Below are positions 12,301 through 25,470 of a stretch of DNA of 64,000 bases, piece by piece. Numbering within the stretch: the first letter of the stretch is position 1; each line of letters opens with the position of its first letter. The position numbers and the translations under genes were made by a program. The notes below the pieces were generated by a model, which searched no databases, had not been told where the DNA came from, and saw only the letters and a program-made list of their open reading frames with translations. Location: positions 59,711,437 through 59,775,436 of the forward strand of contig NC_071334.1 in assembly GCF_027744825.2 (NCBI RefSeq), given 5' to 3'. The stretch comes from Synchiropus splendidus. Taxonomy: Eukaryota > Chordata > Actinopteri > Syngnathiformes > Callionymidae.

Positions 12301-14141
12301 ACAAATGGTGTTAGAAGTAGGATTATCATATGATATGGTGAAACAGTGCTACAGCGCTGAAGTAACCCCGTCAAGCTTTGCTCATACGCTATAAATATTA
12401 AATAAACCAAAAATATTTAGATTTTTTGCTCTCTGTTTCTCATAAATATGCTACATTAGGGTTGCACTGCAGCAAGCGGCTTGGTCAACATGAGGCATAT
12501 TTACCTGGTAGACCCCAGCCAGGAAGGTCAGAGCGGCGGCGATGCAGATGGCGTAGCACTCTTTGTCACATTGCATTCCCATGAGCTCCACAGTCTGACC
12601 AGCGGCGTTGGAGAGGTTCAGTGACGAATTGAATGCCGCAGACTCATCATTGAGGTCAAAACCAGCCAGGAACACTTCTCGATCCACCACCTGCAGGCAA
12701 ATCAGACCTCACTGTCGACGGGTTCAAGCACCATCAAAACTCACACACCATCACGTGTTTGCATCAGCCGACATAATCGACGATTGAATCAGTCCTCAAC
12801 AAGTTCACGAGTTGACTAGTCGTGATGTCATCGATGTTATGACCAAAACGTCAAAAGTACAGGAACAGCTCACAGCCAACTCATGAAAGACGGAAGTGAG
12901 AGGCAACATTTGCAAAAAACACACTAATCTTTAAGGTAGACCACGTTGCAACCCTAATATTTGCGAATTACATTTTTCTTTCTATCCATAGTCACCTGGG
13001 ACTCACTTCCATGCTCTGTACAATTTCCCTCTATTTGTTCTAAGCTATTGAAGTAGCATGCTTCGTCTCACCTTTTGAGGTTTCAATGTGTAATTTACTA
13101 TACACTTATGAAGAGCAGATGGAAATGACCGCGCTCTCAGTCTCTAAATAAATGTTGACAATTGTTGGGCTCATGTTTCTTCCAAAGTATTTACATGTCA
13201 TCATCATCAGCCAGTGATGTTTTTTCTCAAGTGCCTGAATATCTTAATTTAACATGGAGAACCGTCGCTAGAGTCTCCTCTCTGGTGGTACTGCGCTTCA
13301 CGCACAGTTATGTCTGAGCTGCACCCTGAAAACACACACACATAAAGATTCTGCCCCAGCAGATTCTCCTAGCCAGAAATGTCTCGTGATCACAAGTGAT
13401 AAAACAAAGCGGGAACATTTCAACAGCCAGAAAACCCACGCACTGTAGAAGTGGGCAGAACTATCGTAGTTTTATCTCGAAGGAAACATTGTAATTACTA
13501 CCGACAGGAACATTGCTCACGCAACTAAAACTTCGCCACTGTTTCAAAAAATCCTGGCAGAAACGCTTAGATGCCGATGTTGCTTGGGACGTGAGTCTTG
13601 TAAGGGCTCCCCTTTGACTCTCGCCTTGCTCAGAAAATGAATGAGGAAGTTGACAAAATGATGGAAAATGATCAAAACTCCAATTCAGTGAACACATGAG
13701 AAGTCGAATGATGGTTTCAAGTCACGTCCTTACCTGTCCCACCATGAGACTCATGAGGCTGAAGATGCCCACAGAGACATGTCTGGATGTGCCCATCAAG
13801 AAGTAGATGATGTTGGCGTAGAAGGAGGTGTATAAGCCGTAGATGGGGTCGACCCCGGCCAGGAGGCAGTAGGCGATGGCCTGTGGTACCAGGATGATAC
13901 CGATGATCAAACCGGACATCACGTCCCCCCACACGTACTCTTTCAGTTTGTACTTAGGGAGCCACTGGACCACAGGAAAGAACCCGATCAGGGTGGAGCG
14001 GACTCTTGGGATGGAACATGTTGCACTCTGCTTCAGCTTCTTTTTGAGAACCGAAGCTGTAGATTGTCGCTGTCGAAGCCGGCGCTCCAGAAGTTGAGGT
14101 GGAGATGGGGTGGGCTCTGTCTCCTTGCTGTGATCCGCCAT
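9398..14141 (-). CDS. slc26a1: SLC26A1 sulfate/anion exchanger, complete, 7 coding exons
   Basis: SLC26A1 (Sat-1) exchanges sulfate, oxalate and bicarbonate at the basolateral membrane of liver and kidney epithelia. Minus-strand exons are 14141-13734, 12690-12505, 12065-11819, 11737-11506, 11225-11042, 10974-10687 and 9952-9398. All introns are GT-AG and phases join to 699 aa (human about 701). Exon 1 carries a basic cytoplasmic N-terminus and the SLC26 signature region ([12 protein letters not shown], then [10 protein letters not shown]). Exon 2 encodes an extracellular loop with N-glycosylation sequons and paired cysteines. Exons 3-6 carry the remaining membrane helices (for example [36 protein letters not shown]). 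Exon 7 is the STAS domain ([20 protein letters not shown]). Two introns are only 81 bp (11738-11818) and 67 bp (10975-11041). No IDUA exon is seen nearby, although mammalian SLC26A1 overlaps IDUA. Confidence 0.95.
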
Positions 14142-14201
14142 GATTATTTAAGACTGAGGCGACAGCGGGGTGAGAAGAGAGGTTGGTGGTCAGCTGTTCT
14201 C
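14142..14201 (-). other. slc26a1: Probable slc26a1 5' UTR exon part
   Basis: On the minus strand a splice acceptor (TGTGTCTTCAG, exon from 14201) lies 60 bp before the slc26a1 ATG. The stretch has no in-frame ATG for the transporter. This implies at least one upstream non-coding exon at a higher coordinate; a candidate is at 18112. Confidence 0.5.
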
Positions 14202-14211
14202 CTGAAGACAC

Positions 14212-17200
14212 ATCATGAAAGACAAGAAGAGAAGCTGCTCAGAGAACAGATTTGTGTCAACTTTTCCCAGGCCATTGAAATAACTTTCCAGTAGTCAGCC
14301 AATGGAATTCTGTCACTGCTCCTGAAGGTTACTCCACAGGTTTATACAAACTTGATACATTTATCACAGCACTTGACACATACACTCTTCATTCAACTGG
14401 TCTCATTGTTCATTTGTCTGTAAGCCATATTTACATCTTCCATAATTCATACCCAGTACCCCAGTGTTTTCATGCTTTAATATATGCATTAGTACAAAAA
14501 TGAACCCCTTCAGCAGAGAGCTAAACATTGCAAGCAGTTGGCTTATTTGTTGCTGAAAGTTGGTCTGTATGAGTCGATGAGTGTGGCGAACCACCATGTA
14601 GATCCACATAATGTTAATGAGAAATGCCGCTGAAAGTCTCGGGGATGAGGACGGAGGCATCTTGTGACAAGTTGTCACGACACGCCACATTTTTCTCTGC
14701 ATTTTTACATTCCCTTGTGATGTGTTTTATGATGATTATTTTTTTCCCTACTGGGAACGATTCAATTCATGATAGTTGAAAATAGATTTCACATATGACT
14801 AATCTGAATTGAGAGCATGGAACTGAAGTCATAGGTCAAGACACCGCTTTTGTTACTGAAATCTTCTGACCTGCAAAGAATTCACCGTGACCATTGCAAG
14901 CGCAAAAGCAGAATCTCAGCAGCGTAGCCCCACTGTGCGTGTCCATCACTTCAGAAATTGTGTTTAGGAACGCTTTATGTGCGTGATAGCAGGAGGCTGG
15001 TCGGACGCCTCTTCCGTGTGGTGAAGATGGCTTCACAGAGCAGGTCAGAAAGCACCCTGAAACACTCACGATGAGATGTAGGTCAGGGAAGCTTCACATG
15101 GAACTTGCATCACCTCCTTCTCTTGCCAGCAACTGGAACGTCGAGGTTTTCATGTCAAGACTTGCATGGTGCCCCCTCAGAGGGTTTGTGCCGTGTAAGG
15201 AGACGGGGTGTAACTTTTGATAGTCTTGGACCTTTTGAGTTTTAATGGTTGTATCCCAAGTGTTTTACTTTTGCTGTGAATCTCAACTTAATACATGGGT
15301 TTCATCCATGAGCGAGGCATGCATGACATGTATCTGAAGTCAAGTCAGGAGTCAAGTATTCACAGCTTCCCTTCAGTGCCAAAGGCGATTTTAATTCCAA
15401 CGAATTGTGGTCATACAAGACAGCACCAACGCTTCTATCATAATATCTCACAACTAAGAGTGTGATTATTATGCAGGATCATAAAACACATGATGATATA
15501 TCTGCTCACAGCAGCACCGGCATGTGAATTGCTTCCTTCAGATAAAGCACGTGCAGCCAAATGGAGGCTAATAAATCCCTCCATTCACGCAGTAAAATGA
15601 AGCTCCCATTGAAATTGACTCAAATTGAACTTGCTATAGATCTATTTTTTAAAAGCAGCTTACCATGAAATGTAACGTAAGATATAGGAAAAGAAAAAAT
15701 AAACCATTGTGCAAGAAAGCAAAAAGTGCTCCAACAAAACAACTTTTTTAGGCTCACTGTTTGGACCACATGGGACTGCGCTCACAACTTAAATGCTTCA
15801 ATGCACCTTGTCACCACTCTGGCTCAGTCTTTTCAGATGAGTTCTACAACTGACTGTGAAGCAGTGGATCACATGACAGCACACAGAGACAACAGATCCA
15901 CTCAAATAAAACCAAATCAATCTTTCCACTTCTGTTCAGGGCTGACACCGAGGTCAAACACTGTTGTTGGTTCTGGAAAGAGCACGGCACGACACTGTCC
16001 CACAACTGTCCCAGCAAGAAAAGAAGTTAAAGTCAACTGTAAATCTGGCTGCGCTGTTTAGAGCGTGACAAACTGTAAATTCTGAGGAGTGCCTATACTG
16101 GCCTCTTGATTCTGGGACATTTTTAAGAGTGAATCTGAGCAGTTTTGAGTTACATTGACACCACAGATGCAACAAGTGGTCAATAAATAACCCGGTTAAC
16201 AAGGCGACATGTAATCAGCTCTCTTGATGAGTCAAATTATCCAACACTTCCCCTGTCTGCCTCAAGTTGAAATTTCAGGCTTGGAAACAGGTTTTTAAGC
16301 AAATAGCAGCATTCAGATGTTTGAGTGAACTTGCAACATTTGGTGTCCCACTCATACCTGTTTTCCAATGTAATGATGTTGAAATCCTGCTGGTCGTCCT
16401 TATGTTTAAGAGAATGTGAAGTGCAGTAGGAAGAAGCAGCTCAGGATCAAATCACGGAGCTCACCTGCAGAGTCAGTCCTGGCCTCTGCCTCATGTCCTT
16501 CCAGCAGCACAAGCGCGTGTGTGTGTGTGTGTAAGCCGCAGCCCTTTGAACGCTCTCAAGCGTCATTCATCACAGTCAGGAGGAGGTTCTTGGCACGGCA
16601 CACTGATCCGTCATGAGAGCGTCACTTAAAATTGACTAAAAGATTCACTCAGACGCGGCTGTGTTTGCAGCTCATTAACTTTTGTAATTAGAGGGAGAAA
16701 TGTTGACAAGCGCAATAGTTGTGATCGCTATCACAGAATATGGCTATAAAAACCTTTCATGAGCTTTTATGATCCAAAAAGTTCCCTGATGCGCTTTGTG
16801 TTTCGCCTGTAAGGTCACTGTCAGTTAAGAAGTCAGTGTCAAGTGTCAATGCATTGGCCAATAGCCTGACAAAAAGATGAAAAACAAAATGTATTCTTAA
16901 ATGAGAATGTAAATATTTGTGTGTCCTAAATTATGACTGTTGTTTATGTTTACATCAACATGTTGGCAAACGTTGGAATGAGATTGTGTGAGTGAGTAGC
17001 TGACTTCTTAGCAGCCGTTCTTATGGTTGTCATGTGTATAGACACTTGAATTTGTGGGTCTCAAGTGAGTTCTCCACCTACAGTTCCTTTGGTTGTTTGT
17101 ATTCACTCGTCTGCCACTCCAGACTTTAAGCGCGAAAGCTGTGGATAAGAGTGATTCTTTGCTGTTGATATTGTTTGCATAGACTTTTAATGGAGAATTA

Positions 17201-17336
17201 TTAGTTATTACGCAGAGTATCAGGCCTCCAGTTAAACTAGCAGTGATTTGTGATGGTGTTTTGTAGCTCTATTTGGAAAACGTGATAACGTTTTAAACAT
17301 TTTCCATTCATTTCTATTACTTCTGGTCATGTGTTT
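14212..17336. other. Upstream of slc26a1, nothing recognised
   Basis: No conserved coding exon is visible. Open frames (for example 14836-15069 and 15726-16061) match nothing known. A short (GT)n lies near 16520. The region is probably slc26a1 5' intron or intergenic sequence. Confidence 0.4.
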
Positions 17337-17520
17337 CAGAATCAGAATAACCTTTATTGTCATTGTAGCAGATGATACAACAAAAATGAGTGGCATCTCC
17401 CTTGTGCAACAGCATAAAAACTAAGTGGTAATAAAGCGCAGCGCAGTGTAAATAAAAGATGCTGATATGTACAGGTATTAAAAAGTTTAAAAGTTTAAAC
17501 CTTAGACCTGATGCAGTTAA
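17337..17520 (+). repeat. Fragment of a dispersed teleost repeat
   Basis: The text beginning CAGAATCAGAATAACCTTTA, then TTGTCATTG and ACAACAAAAATGAG, resembles a family found in many fish genomes (the 'tcagaatcagaa..ctttattgtcat' type). The ends are not sharp and no target-site duplication was found. Recognition is by eye only. Confidence 0.5.
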
Positions 17521-18111
17521 AAAAAATAGAACAAGGCAGAAATTCTGACTGTATCAAACAATCTATCAAACAACACTCCAAACACTGAAATACATAACTT
17601 TCATGTGACTATGGCGACAGAATGGCAATTTACCAGCGTTCTGAAGCTTTGCTCCTTCATTCATGCGTGTTGTCGGACCTTCTCAAGGCCAATTTCTGTC
17701 CAACTGAGCGCATTGCACTCAGAATATATTTAACACCAATCATATCAGTAAAGTACATGCAGGGTTGTATGTCTTGCTTCATATGTTGCGTGTTTATAAG
17801 TGTTTTTTGCTTACGTACATGTATGAGTGCTGTGTTGCAAAGGTTAACCATGTGTTTTGGATGCTTCAGTTAGGCTGGGAAAGCATTATGGCTATGAGCG
17901 GTCCCAACAAAGATGGTGTGTGTGCATGTGTATTTGTGCGTGCGCTTATGCCTCAGTGTAAAAGAAAGACAAGTAGTCACGTCACTTGGACAACTGAGCC
18001 ATTCAGACACCCACATGAGATCCACAGACAAGGGCTGAAAGACACACACACACGCCTCACACTATATTCCTAACTCGTGGCCCGTTCTTCTGTGAAAATA
18101 CTTGTACTCAC

Positions 18112-18169
18112 CCAGGGAGGAGGAGTTGCTGGAGAGTGATGTGGAGGAGATGAGAGCCATGCTCCCCAT
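18112..18169 (-). other. Candidate first exon upstream of slc26a1
   Basis: On the minus strand an ATG at 18169 opens 19 codons (MGSMALISSTSLSSNSSSL) and ends at a strong donor, CTGG|GTGAGTAC, after 18112. The upstream 18180-18360 stretch is locally richer in G+C than its surroundings. Joined to the acceptor at 14201, the frame would continue out of frame with slc26a1 and overlap its start, forming an upstream overlapping ORF. It could also be a non-coding slc26a1 exon, a first exon of another gene, or chance. Confidence 0.3.
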
Positions 18170-18364
18170 AGTGGTGCCTCCTCATTCAGCATCGGTGAGT
18201 GTGTCCGCCTGAGCCGCTGTGCACTCGGCTGCTTCACTCACTGATCCTTCCGGTTTCCTCCTGCAAGGCATGATGGGATTATCCACCGGCCCTCCCCCTC
18301 CATCCTGCTTGTCATGGAGGAAAAAAAGGCAGCGGGGGAGGGGAGGCGCTCTGCTTGTTCATCA

Positions 18365-20393
18365 TGTGACTGAAATGTTGAGTTAATGCACATAATATTG
18401 CGATTTTATCACAATATATTTCTGTTTATTTTCCACTCACCGTTAGAGAAGGATGCAGGAGCAGTTGAATTGTGATTCATAATATTAATATTGCAATGAT
18501 TAGACCTATCAAACAGTCTGACTTCAGCGTGAATGGGAAGGGATTAGGATCAGTACGACATTTACTCTTGTGCCTTTACTACGAGTCAATCACAGAAAAG
18601 CCTGAAACTAAACACGGACATGATTTTTAAACTGCTCTGCCTCTGACTGTTTTAAATCCGAAATACACATAAAATATTACCTCACAGGTGCGTCAACCTG
18701 CACTGACTCAAAAGATGACTCAGCTCCGTCATTCAGAGGAGACTCGGAGAAGAGCTGCGGTGTCATGAAACAGATCCATTTTGGCTTGTTTGGGTAGCTC
18801 TGTGACATGAAGAGCAGCCGTCCAGTTGGCAGGAGACTTGTGAGTGTCTGTCACTTCCGTGACAGCGAAAGTCAACATCATAAACAGACGCTGTTCAACT
18901 TCTGATGACGTGGGAGAGATGAACAGATGTGACAGCTTGACATTGTGCATTCATGGAGTTACGTTCTGGCCGGAGATCCGAATGAGAGACCTTGCTGAAG
19001 GGCCCACGCTTGGATTAGAACCCATGACTTCTGATGTCATAGTCAGTGCTGCTCCTGATTTTTAGATATGAATGAGACCCAAAAGTAGAAATGTTTTGTA
19101 TTGTTGTGTTTTCATTTAGTTATGGTCATAAAATTACTAATTTTGTTTGAGCTTTGATGCATATGGATTTTAATTTGAAGGCCATTGCTGTTTTTTGGGA
19201 GCTGTGTTTTGTTTTTTTGGTTGTTCAAAGACGATGTGAATGCACAGGTTTTGAGTCGTGAAATATGACTCAAAACTTGACTCCAAGCCTAAAGATTGAC
19301 GAGACTCTGAGAGTTTCTAACTTGCAATAAAGAGGAAGGAGAAGCTTCAGCGTGGCTTGTTTGGATTCCTGACAGGGAGGAAAATGCTCACACTCCTGTA
19401 CACTCCTGTCACAACAGACCAAAGAAGTGATCACATTTTTTTTGGCAGACATTCAGGACAAAGGTGTAACGAGTCAGAGACGAAACAACAACACCTTCAA
19501 CAACAAAGGTGGAAACCATTGGAGTTTGCCATTATGACCTCTATGACCTTTATAAACCATATTAAGATGAAACACGTTAAAATGCCCAAATAAAAGTTTC
19601 ACTTTAAAGCATTTAGATGCACAACCTGGCGTGTCTTCTATTTAGATCACATGTTGAAAGCTACATAGAAATGGTTTTCAGTGGTTTTCGGTGGTTTCCA
19701 GAAACTACACAGCATTTTCTCTGTTCCTGGTTTTACGAGTTTATCTAGCATGTTTGTTTGTCTCCAAACGTTTCATTTGTTGTCGGACCCTCTCTGTGCT
19801 TGGAGATAACCCTGGTCAGTCTGCAGCTTATCCTGAACTATATACTTAACATTCAATAACAGACGCAGTGACACGGAGAGGGCAACATCTAATTATTAAC
19901 CCTTTAGGTTGGAGTCTGAAGTGCTTGTACGTCAATGTTTAAAAATGATTAGACGTCGCACAAATGTTCCTCAGGAGGCTAAACAGATGTAAAACAGAAG
20001 TTTTAGTTTTTTTAAATATATGTAGGCTGATGAGCTTTCAAGTGAAGCAGCAGTCTTCTAATCTCTTCTTTTTTTTCCGTGAGTATGATTGTGACGCAAC
20101 ATGTTGAACTAGCTGAAATTAATTAGTTGAACTCAATAAAAACTTTTTCAATAATAGAGGAAAATGAAGTAAATTATCAGTACGATTGAAGGGGAATCAT
20201 GGAAAAACAAATATGAATTACCAAATGTGAAAGTCAAGAAACCTACAGTAAAAATCATTATAAAAAGGGAATTTTCTGAAAGTCATGCAATTCTCTGAAA
20301 AGAAAAATGGGAATGGGAAACTAATAAAAAAAAGAAAAGATCAGTTCAAATGGAGAAAATTCAATTCAATTTGAATTAGAGATGATGAGTTGC
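18365..20393. other. No gene recognised
   Basis: AT-rich sequence with only short, unrecognisable open frames on both strands. I see no splice-bounded conserved peptide, structured RNA or definite transposon. Confidence 0.4.
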
Positions 20394-20432
20394 AATAATA
20401 ATAATAATAATAATAATAATGATAATAATAAT
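20394..20432. repeat. (AAT)n microsatellite
   Basis: About 12 AAT units with one GAT interruption. Confidence 0.95.
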
Positions 20433-21759
20433 TAAATAATAGTTGATATTATTGTGTTTTAGTTTGACTGTAAAATACCTCACTGAATGATTTAGTTTTG
20501 TTACATGTTATTATATGCCCAGATTATATGTTTATCTAATTAACTGTTTATTCGTAACTAAATAATACTCCAGAATCAGAGTGCTCTTTCAACAATTATA
20601 ATAAACGACATTTAAATATCTGTAATTGAAGTGATCCCTAGTTTAAGTTATAAATGTGTTTTTGTCGCACTTTTCTACAGCATTTGTCCGTCAAAAATAT
20701 TTTGTTTTCCATCCAGCTAAATGTCACTTACCGTATACTTGGACCTCAAAATAGTTCTTTCTTTATTCACCACAGCCGCAAAGCAATGCGACACGTGATT
20801 CAGTAGAGTGGAGCTACACCGACACCTAGTGTCAGTCTGATGTATTGAACTTGTGCTGTACGTGTTCATACAGCGCGGAAGTGATCAGTTATGATGCCCA
20901 CCAAATTTGAATTTCAGAATTCATAACATCAAGACTTGCTAACGAACCTGTTCAACCATAGCATATGAAAGTTCAAACACGCTGGGAATAAAGATGAAAC
21001 AAATATTTGTGGAGCCAGCGTTGGTATAGAACTATAACGGTCTATCTAATAGGTCATCCAGTATGTATATTGTTCAGTACAGACAGGTGTGTTCAACACC
21101 AATATACCTGCTGACACTGAATTCTAGGGTCAATCGTTAGAATCATTGACTGAAACTGACTTGCACGACCACTAAGTTCGAATCAATGAGGTCAGGTTCA
21201 CATGTATTTCTGCCTTGCAGTTTAATAGTCGTAACTCTCCACACAGACGGCAGTATCTACAAAAGCACCAGCAAAAGACCAACGTCTCGTGTGTCAGCAC
21301 AGAAAAGTTACCACAGACAATCAAAGTTGGTCGGACAGATACAGTGCACAAAACAGACCATGAGCGTGAACCAGCCAAAGATTCCAAACAGGGAAACATG
21401 TTTCAGTCTCAGTTCATTAGTCACACATTAGCATAGATCCACAAACACATCTGACGCTCAGTAACAGGCAAGTTCATAGACAGAGGATGTCTCTCTCACT
21501 CCCAGCATGAAGTTTTTCACTGGTCCTCATAGTGTTCCAAGTGAATCCTGAGATTCCTTCTCATTCCCTAAAATTGTCCGTCCATTGTCACTGTAGCTCC
21601 GATTGGGAAGGAAAGACAATCTGGAAAACAGAAACAAAATCCATGAATTAATATGAAGGCGGTACAAAAACAGTCATGAATAGTTTGTCAGGATCAAATC
21701 GAAGTAGTGAAAAGTAAAAACAATTACTTGTTGAATGAATGTCAATCAAGGATATATAA

Positions 21760-21761
<2 letters not shown>
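20433..21761. other. No gene recognised
   Basis: No recognisable gene. The open frames at 21172-21436 lie on opposite strands of the same DNA and match no family I know. Confidence 0.4.
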
Positions 21762-21825
<64 letters not shown>

Positions 21826-21826
21826 A

Positions 21827-21895
<69 letters not shown>
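21762..21895. repeat. (AT)n microsatellite, about 134 bp
   Basis: An almost pure TA dinucleotide tract with a few TATG interruptions near 21813-21832. The apparent 'YIYIYI' proteins in this place are artefacts of the repeat. Confidence 0.97.
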
Positions 21896-21897
<2 letters not shown>

Positions 21898-23029
21898 CGT
21901 GGATAATATTAAAGTTTGTTGCACAATGAAAAACTGAAACTAAATTTTAGACTTGACTCTTCTCGCGATGAGGAAATGCTTGTTATGGCAGATTCAATCC
22001 TGTAATAAAATAACAAAAAATGAAATTTTAAATGAAGTGGAGTGGACTAGAGATGATTCCATGTTGACCTTACAAACGCCGTTTGTTCAGCGCATGAAGT
22101 GATTCATAGGCGGCAGCAGATTCACAGTCACAAGCCACTGTCAGAGCGTCAGGAGAAAGTGAGCACTCTGGCGCTGACCCCGCTGTCTGGGTTGAAAAGG
22201 TCAACTTCCTGTCTCATGCTCCAAGTTATCCTTCTTTTCAGGCTTTAGTGAACACATCCTTCATTCAGGAGCTGCGCTGCAAACATGTTAGGTTGCTTTG
22301 TTGTGTTCTGTTCCAGGGCCAATTTTATCTGCCTGTAATTGCTCTCACGCTACGTTTCCCTTCAGCCATGAATAGAACGTATAGACAGACAGATCACTGC
22401 AGCAGGTGGATAGCATGCTGGTTTTCATGACAACGGCGGTAAACAAAAGCGAACATAGTCTTCTCAGACGTGTCAAAGTTCAGATTTCAACTTTCTCCTC
22501 ATCACCATCACATGAACTGCAGATGAACGTATATCACACTTAGTAGTGATGTTGCTGTCATACTGTGGACTTCTCTGAGTAAAATTATGATGTGCTTTTT
22601 TTAAGAATGCACACTATGGGCCAATAGAATTAAACATGACAAGACCCAATGGGTCGCACTGCAACAAGAAAGTTCAAACCAGATGCAGAGATTATATGTG
22701 AATGAGGCCAATGAGGAGATGAATCTTTTATCTGGCGATACATGAATAATTAATGAGAGCAGGAACCTTGAGACATTAGCGTGATGCCCACATTGTTTGT
22801 GTCTGCCTGCGAATGATCTAAACCCTGCGCTGGACTTGGTACAGATCCGTGAAGAGGAGGTGTTTTTCATCACATTTCTGGCCATAAATGTAACAACAAC
22901 TTATGTGAAGGCCATGTGCGACACATCTTGACTCCCCTCAAAGCCTCGCTGAGACTGTGAGGGGAGGATGATGGTGGAGAGGGCAGGACAAATCCGACTT
23001 GAGTTTGATAGACAAATCACCGAATGTTT
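21896..23029. other. No gene recognised
   Basis: Ordinary AT-rich sequence with short open frames only, none recognised. Confidence 0.4.
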
Positions 23030-23222
23030 GAGTCAGGGGTCTGAAACCGGTCCTCATAGGGCCGCAGTTGGTGCAGGTTTTTGTTCCAGACAATCACGTT
23101 TTCACCAGCCAGTTGACCGTCATTCTGGTGTGCTTGTGTCGGCTGACACCTGATGGGTTAAACTGTGTGTGCTCACTCCCACTGCGGCCCCTTTGTGGAT
23201 CAGTTCAAGAGCCCTGCATTCA
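23030..23222. mobile_element. MITE-like non-autonomous DNA transposon
   Basis: The two ends form an imperfect terminal inverted repeat. The left end reads CAGGGGTCTGAAACCGGTCC then TCATAGGGCCGCAGTTGG. The reverse complement of the right end reads CAGGGCTCTTGAACTGATCC then ACAAAGGGGCCGCAGTGGG. The inside contains GTGCAGGTTTTTGTTCCA, a phrase seen in dispersed fish repeats. There is no coding capacity. The superfamily was not determined. Confidence 0.55.
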
Positions 23223-24569
23223 AGAATTAAATTTGTGTTTATTTAATCTGTTTCAAAGGGAAGTAAAATTGACTTTAGGTTGGATGTAGGAGATGTGCAG
23301 CAATGTTTACATCAACGTTACTGTAATTCCCAGGCAGAACTAAAAACACTGTGCGTGTCCCAACTGCTCCAGAGTCAGCTCCGTTCTGGAATGCCACCAA
23401 CTGTGGCTCCGCGCAACAGCTGCTCCTCTACATTGAGGAAGATTAGACGTTTATTGAGTTTGTGTTAATTGAATTGATGTGGTGCCAGTTCTGGTGCGCG
23501 TAGCCTGATATCTGACACTGGAACACATATGGCTGCCCAGAGCTTCTGCTGCATTAGCATCATTAATTTCACCATTTTTCCGCCGGAGAGAGGCTTGGTT
23601 CCTTCCTCCAGACTGATTCTGGTGGAAGGATTGTACCTGGCATGGCACAGACAAACTGTGTTTGTTTTTGGTTTCAATCTTGACCGTGAGGAGCAGGCTC
23701 CTCATCACCGACATATATGGTATCGTTTATAAGTCAAACACCAGAGTGTTATCCCTTTTATCTGGGCGGCCATCAGATGTTTTGATGTCCTATCAGGTCT
23801 GAAACTTAAGCTTGCATTCAATATAAGTGTCAAAAATCCTCTCCTCGGTCATCAAGTCCATCTTCTGACCACAGATGGTGAGACCTTCATTTCAGAAAAA
23901 AACAGCGATTTTCTCCACAGAACATTCCTGAAGCTTGAACAGCAGTAGTGAGCTGGGTGTTAGGACTTCGTAGGACTTCAGACTGACCTCGGAGCTAAGG
24001 GAGTCCAGTGCTGCGTGCTCTGCTAACTCTCTGAGCTTTTAGATAATCTACTTTTCTGCCCAACTAAAATGAGACGGGGGAGAGATCTCTGTGAAATTAC
24101 CTTGGTGTGGTTCAGGTACATGGTCTTTAGTGATCAGTTTCATATGGTTCAGCTGAGACCATGAAGGTCTGTCACGCTCACCTCTGTCAACTGGAGCAGA
24201 GTAGGAGCATATGTTGGTGGATAAACACAAACTACTGTCAAAACATGCTGCAGGCTGTGTTGACGTATTTTTTACACAACAAACACACAAATGGCATGTG
24301 AGCAGGGGTGACTGTAGAAACAGTCCCTCCTGAGTCCATCATGGAAGCAGGTGAGGATGTCAGCCAATTCACTGCACGTGGTGTTGTTGAGTCTGTCATG
24401 GTTCATAGAGGAGAACATATCTGATCATCACTGTACTCATTTATTAAAGCAGCTGTGATAAATGTGAGATGAACACTATAAACGTGTGTGAGGTGGATTT
24501 AGTACAGGCAACCAGCAACAATTTTAAATCAGTTTCCACTAAAATGCAATATTCCTCTTCACCTTCTGC

Positions 24570-25470
24570 CTGGCAGTTCCAACCTCAACATCTTCCTACC
24601 AATGTAGTGGCTCTCTCTCCTCTGTACATGTCCAAACCATCCCCATCTAGCCTCTCTGACTTTGTCTCCTAAACACCTGACCACATGCGTTGTCCCTTTG
24701 ATCTACTGCTTCCTGATCCTATCCATCCTGCTCACTCCCAGAGAGAACCTCAGCATCTTCATCTCTGCTACCTCCAGCTCTGCCTCCTGTCTACATGACA
24801 ACATTGCTGGCCTGACCACCATTGTGTACACCTTCCCTTTCATCCTTGCTGACACCCTTTTGTCACACATCACACCTGACACTTTTCTCCAATGATTCCA
24901 TCCTGCCTGCACACGCTTCCTCACCTCTTTCTCACACTCTCCATCACCCTGGACAGTTGAGCCGAAGTAAATCCCCCACCTTCTTTATCTCTGCATCCTG
25001 TAACTTCACCTGTCCACTTGGGTCCCTCTCATTCACACACCTGTATTCCTCTCCTTTCTAAGGCAAACCTTCATTCCTCTCCTTTCTAAGGCAAACCTCC
25101 ACCTCTCTAGCTTATCTTCCACTTGCTCCCTGCTCTCACCACAGATCACAATGTCATCTGCAAACATCATTGTCCAAGGGGCTTCTTGTCTAACCTCAGC
25201 TGTCAACCTGTTCATCACCGTCGCAAACAAGAAGGGGCTCAGAGCTGAGCCTTGGTGCAGTCGCACCTCCACCTTGAACTCCTCTGTGACACCTTTCCGT
25301 CTCCATCCTTGATCACCCTAACTTGCTGCACGCTCTTCCCATCTCTATCTCTCTGCCTTGCAGTCCTCTACACACTTTAGTTTGGCAGGTTTTTACGTCG
25401 GATGCCCTCCTGACACAAACCCTCAGCATTTATCTGTGCTTGGGACCGGCGCCGTGGGACCCGTACTTCT
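24570..25470 (-). mobile_element. Decayed LINE (non-LTR retrotransposon) reverse-transcriptase fragment
   Basis: Minus-strand frames at 25272-25033 and 24924-24703 encode pieces of a fish LINE reverse transcriptase and its C-terminal region. Landmarks are QGSALSPFLFATVMNRLT, the catalytic-type FADDIVICGE block, and downstream KRVQAGWNHWRKVSGV and KMLRFSLGVSRMDRIRK. Frames are broken between the pieces. Downstream on the plus strand (25380-25470) a further repeat motif, TACGTCGGATGCCCTCCTGA followed by GCTTGGGACCGGC, abuts it, so the locus is a composite. A 16-base direct repeat (CATTCCTCTCCTTTCT) sits near 25040-25090. The clade was not assigned; RTE-like is a guess. Confidence 0.8.

Noticed and set aside
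21707..21937. Proteins of alternating Tyr-Ile
   Set aside because: Translations of the (AT)n microsatellite.
25033..25272. A host gene with a reverse-transcriptase-like domain
   Set aside because: It is a broken LINE fragment with frames interrupted on both sides.
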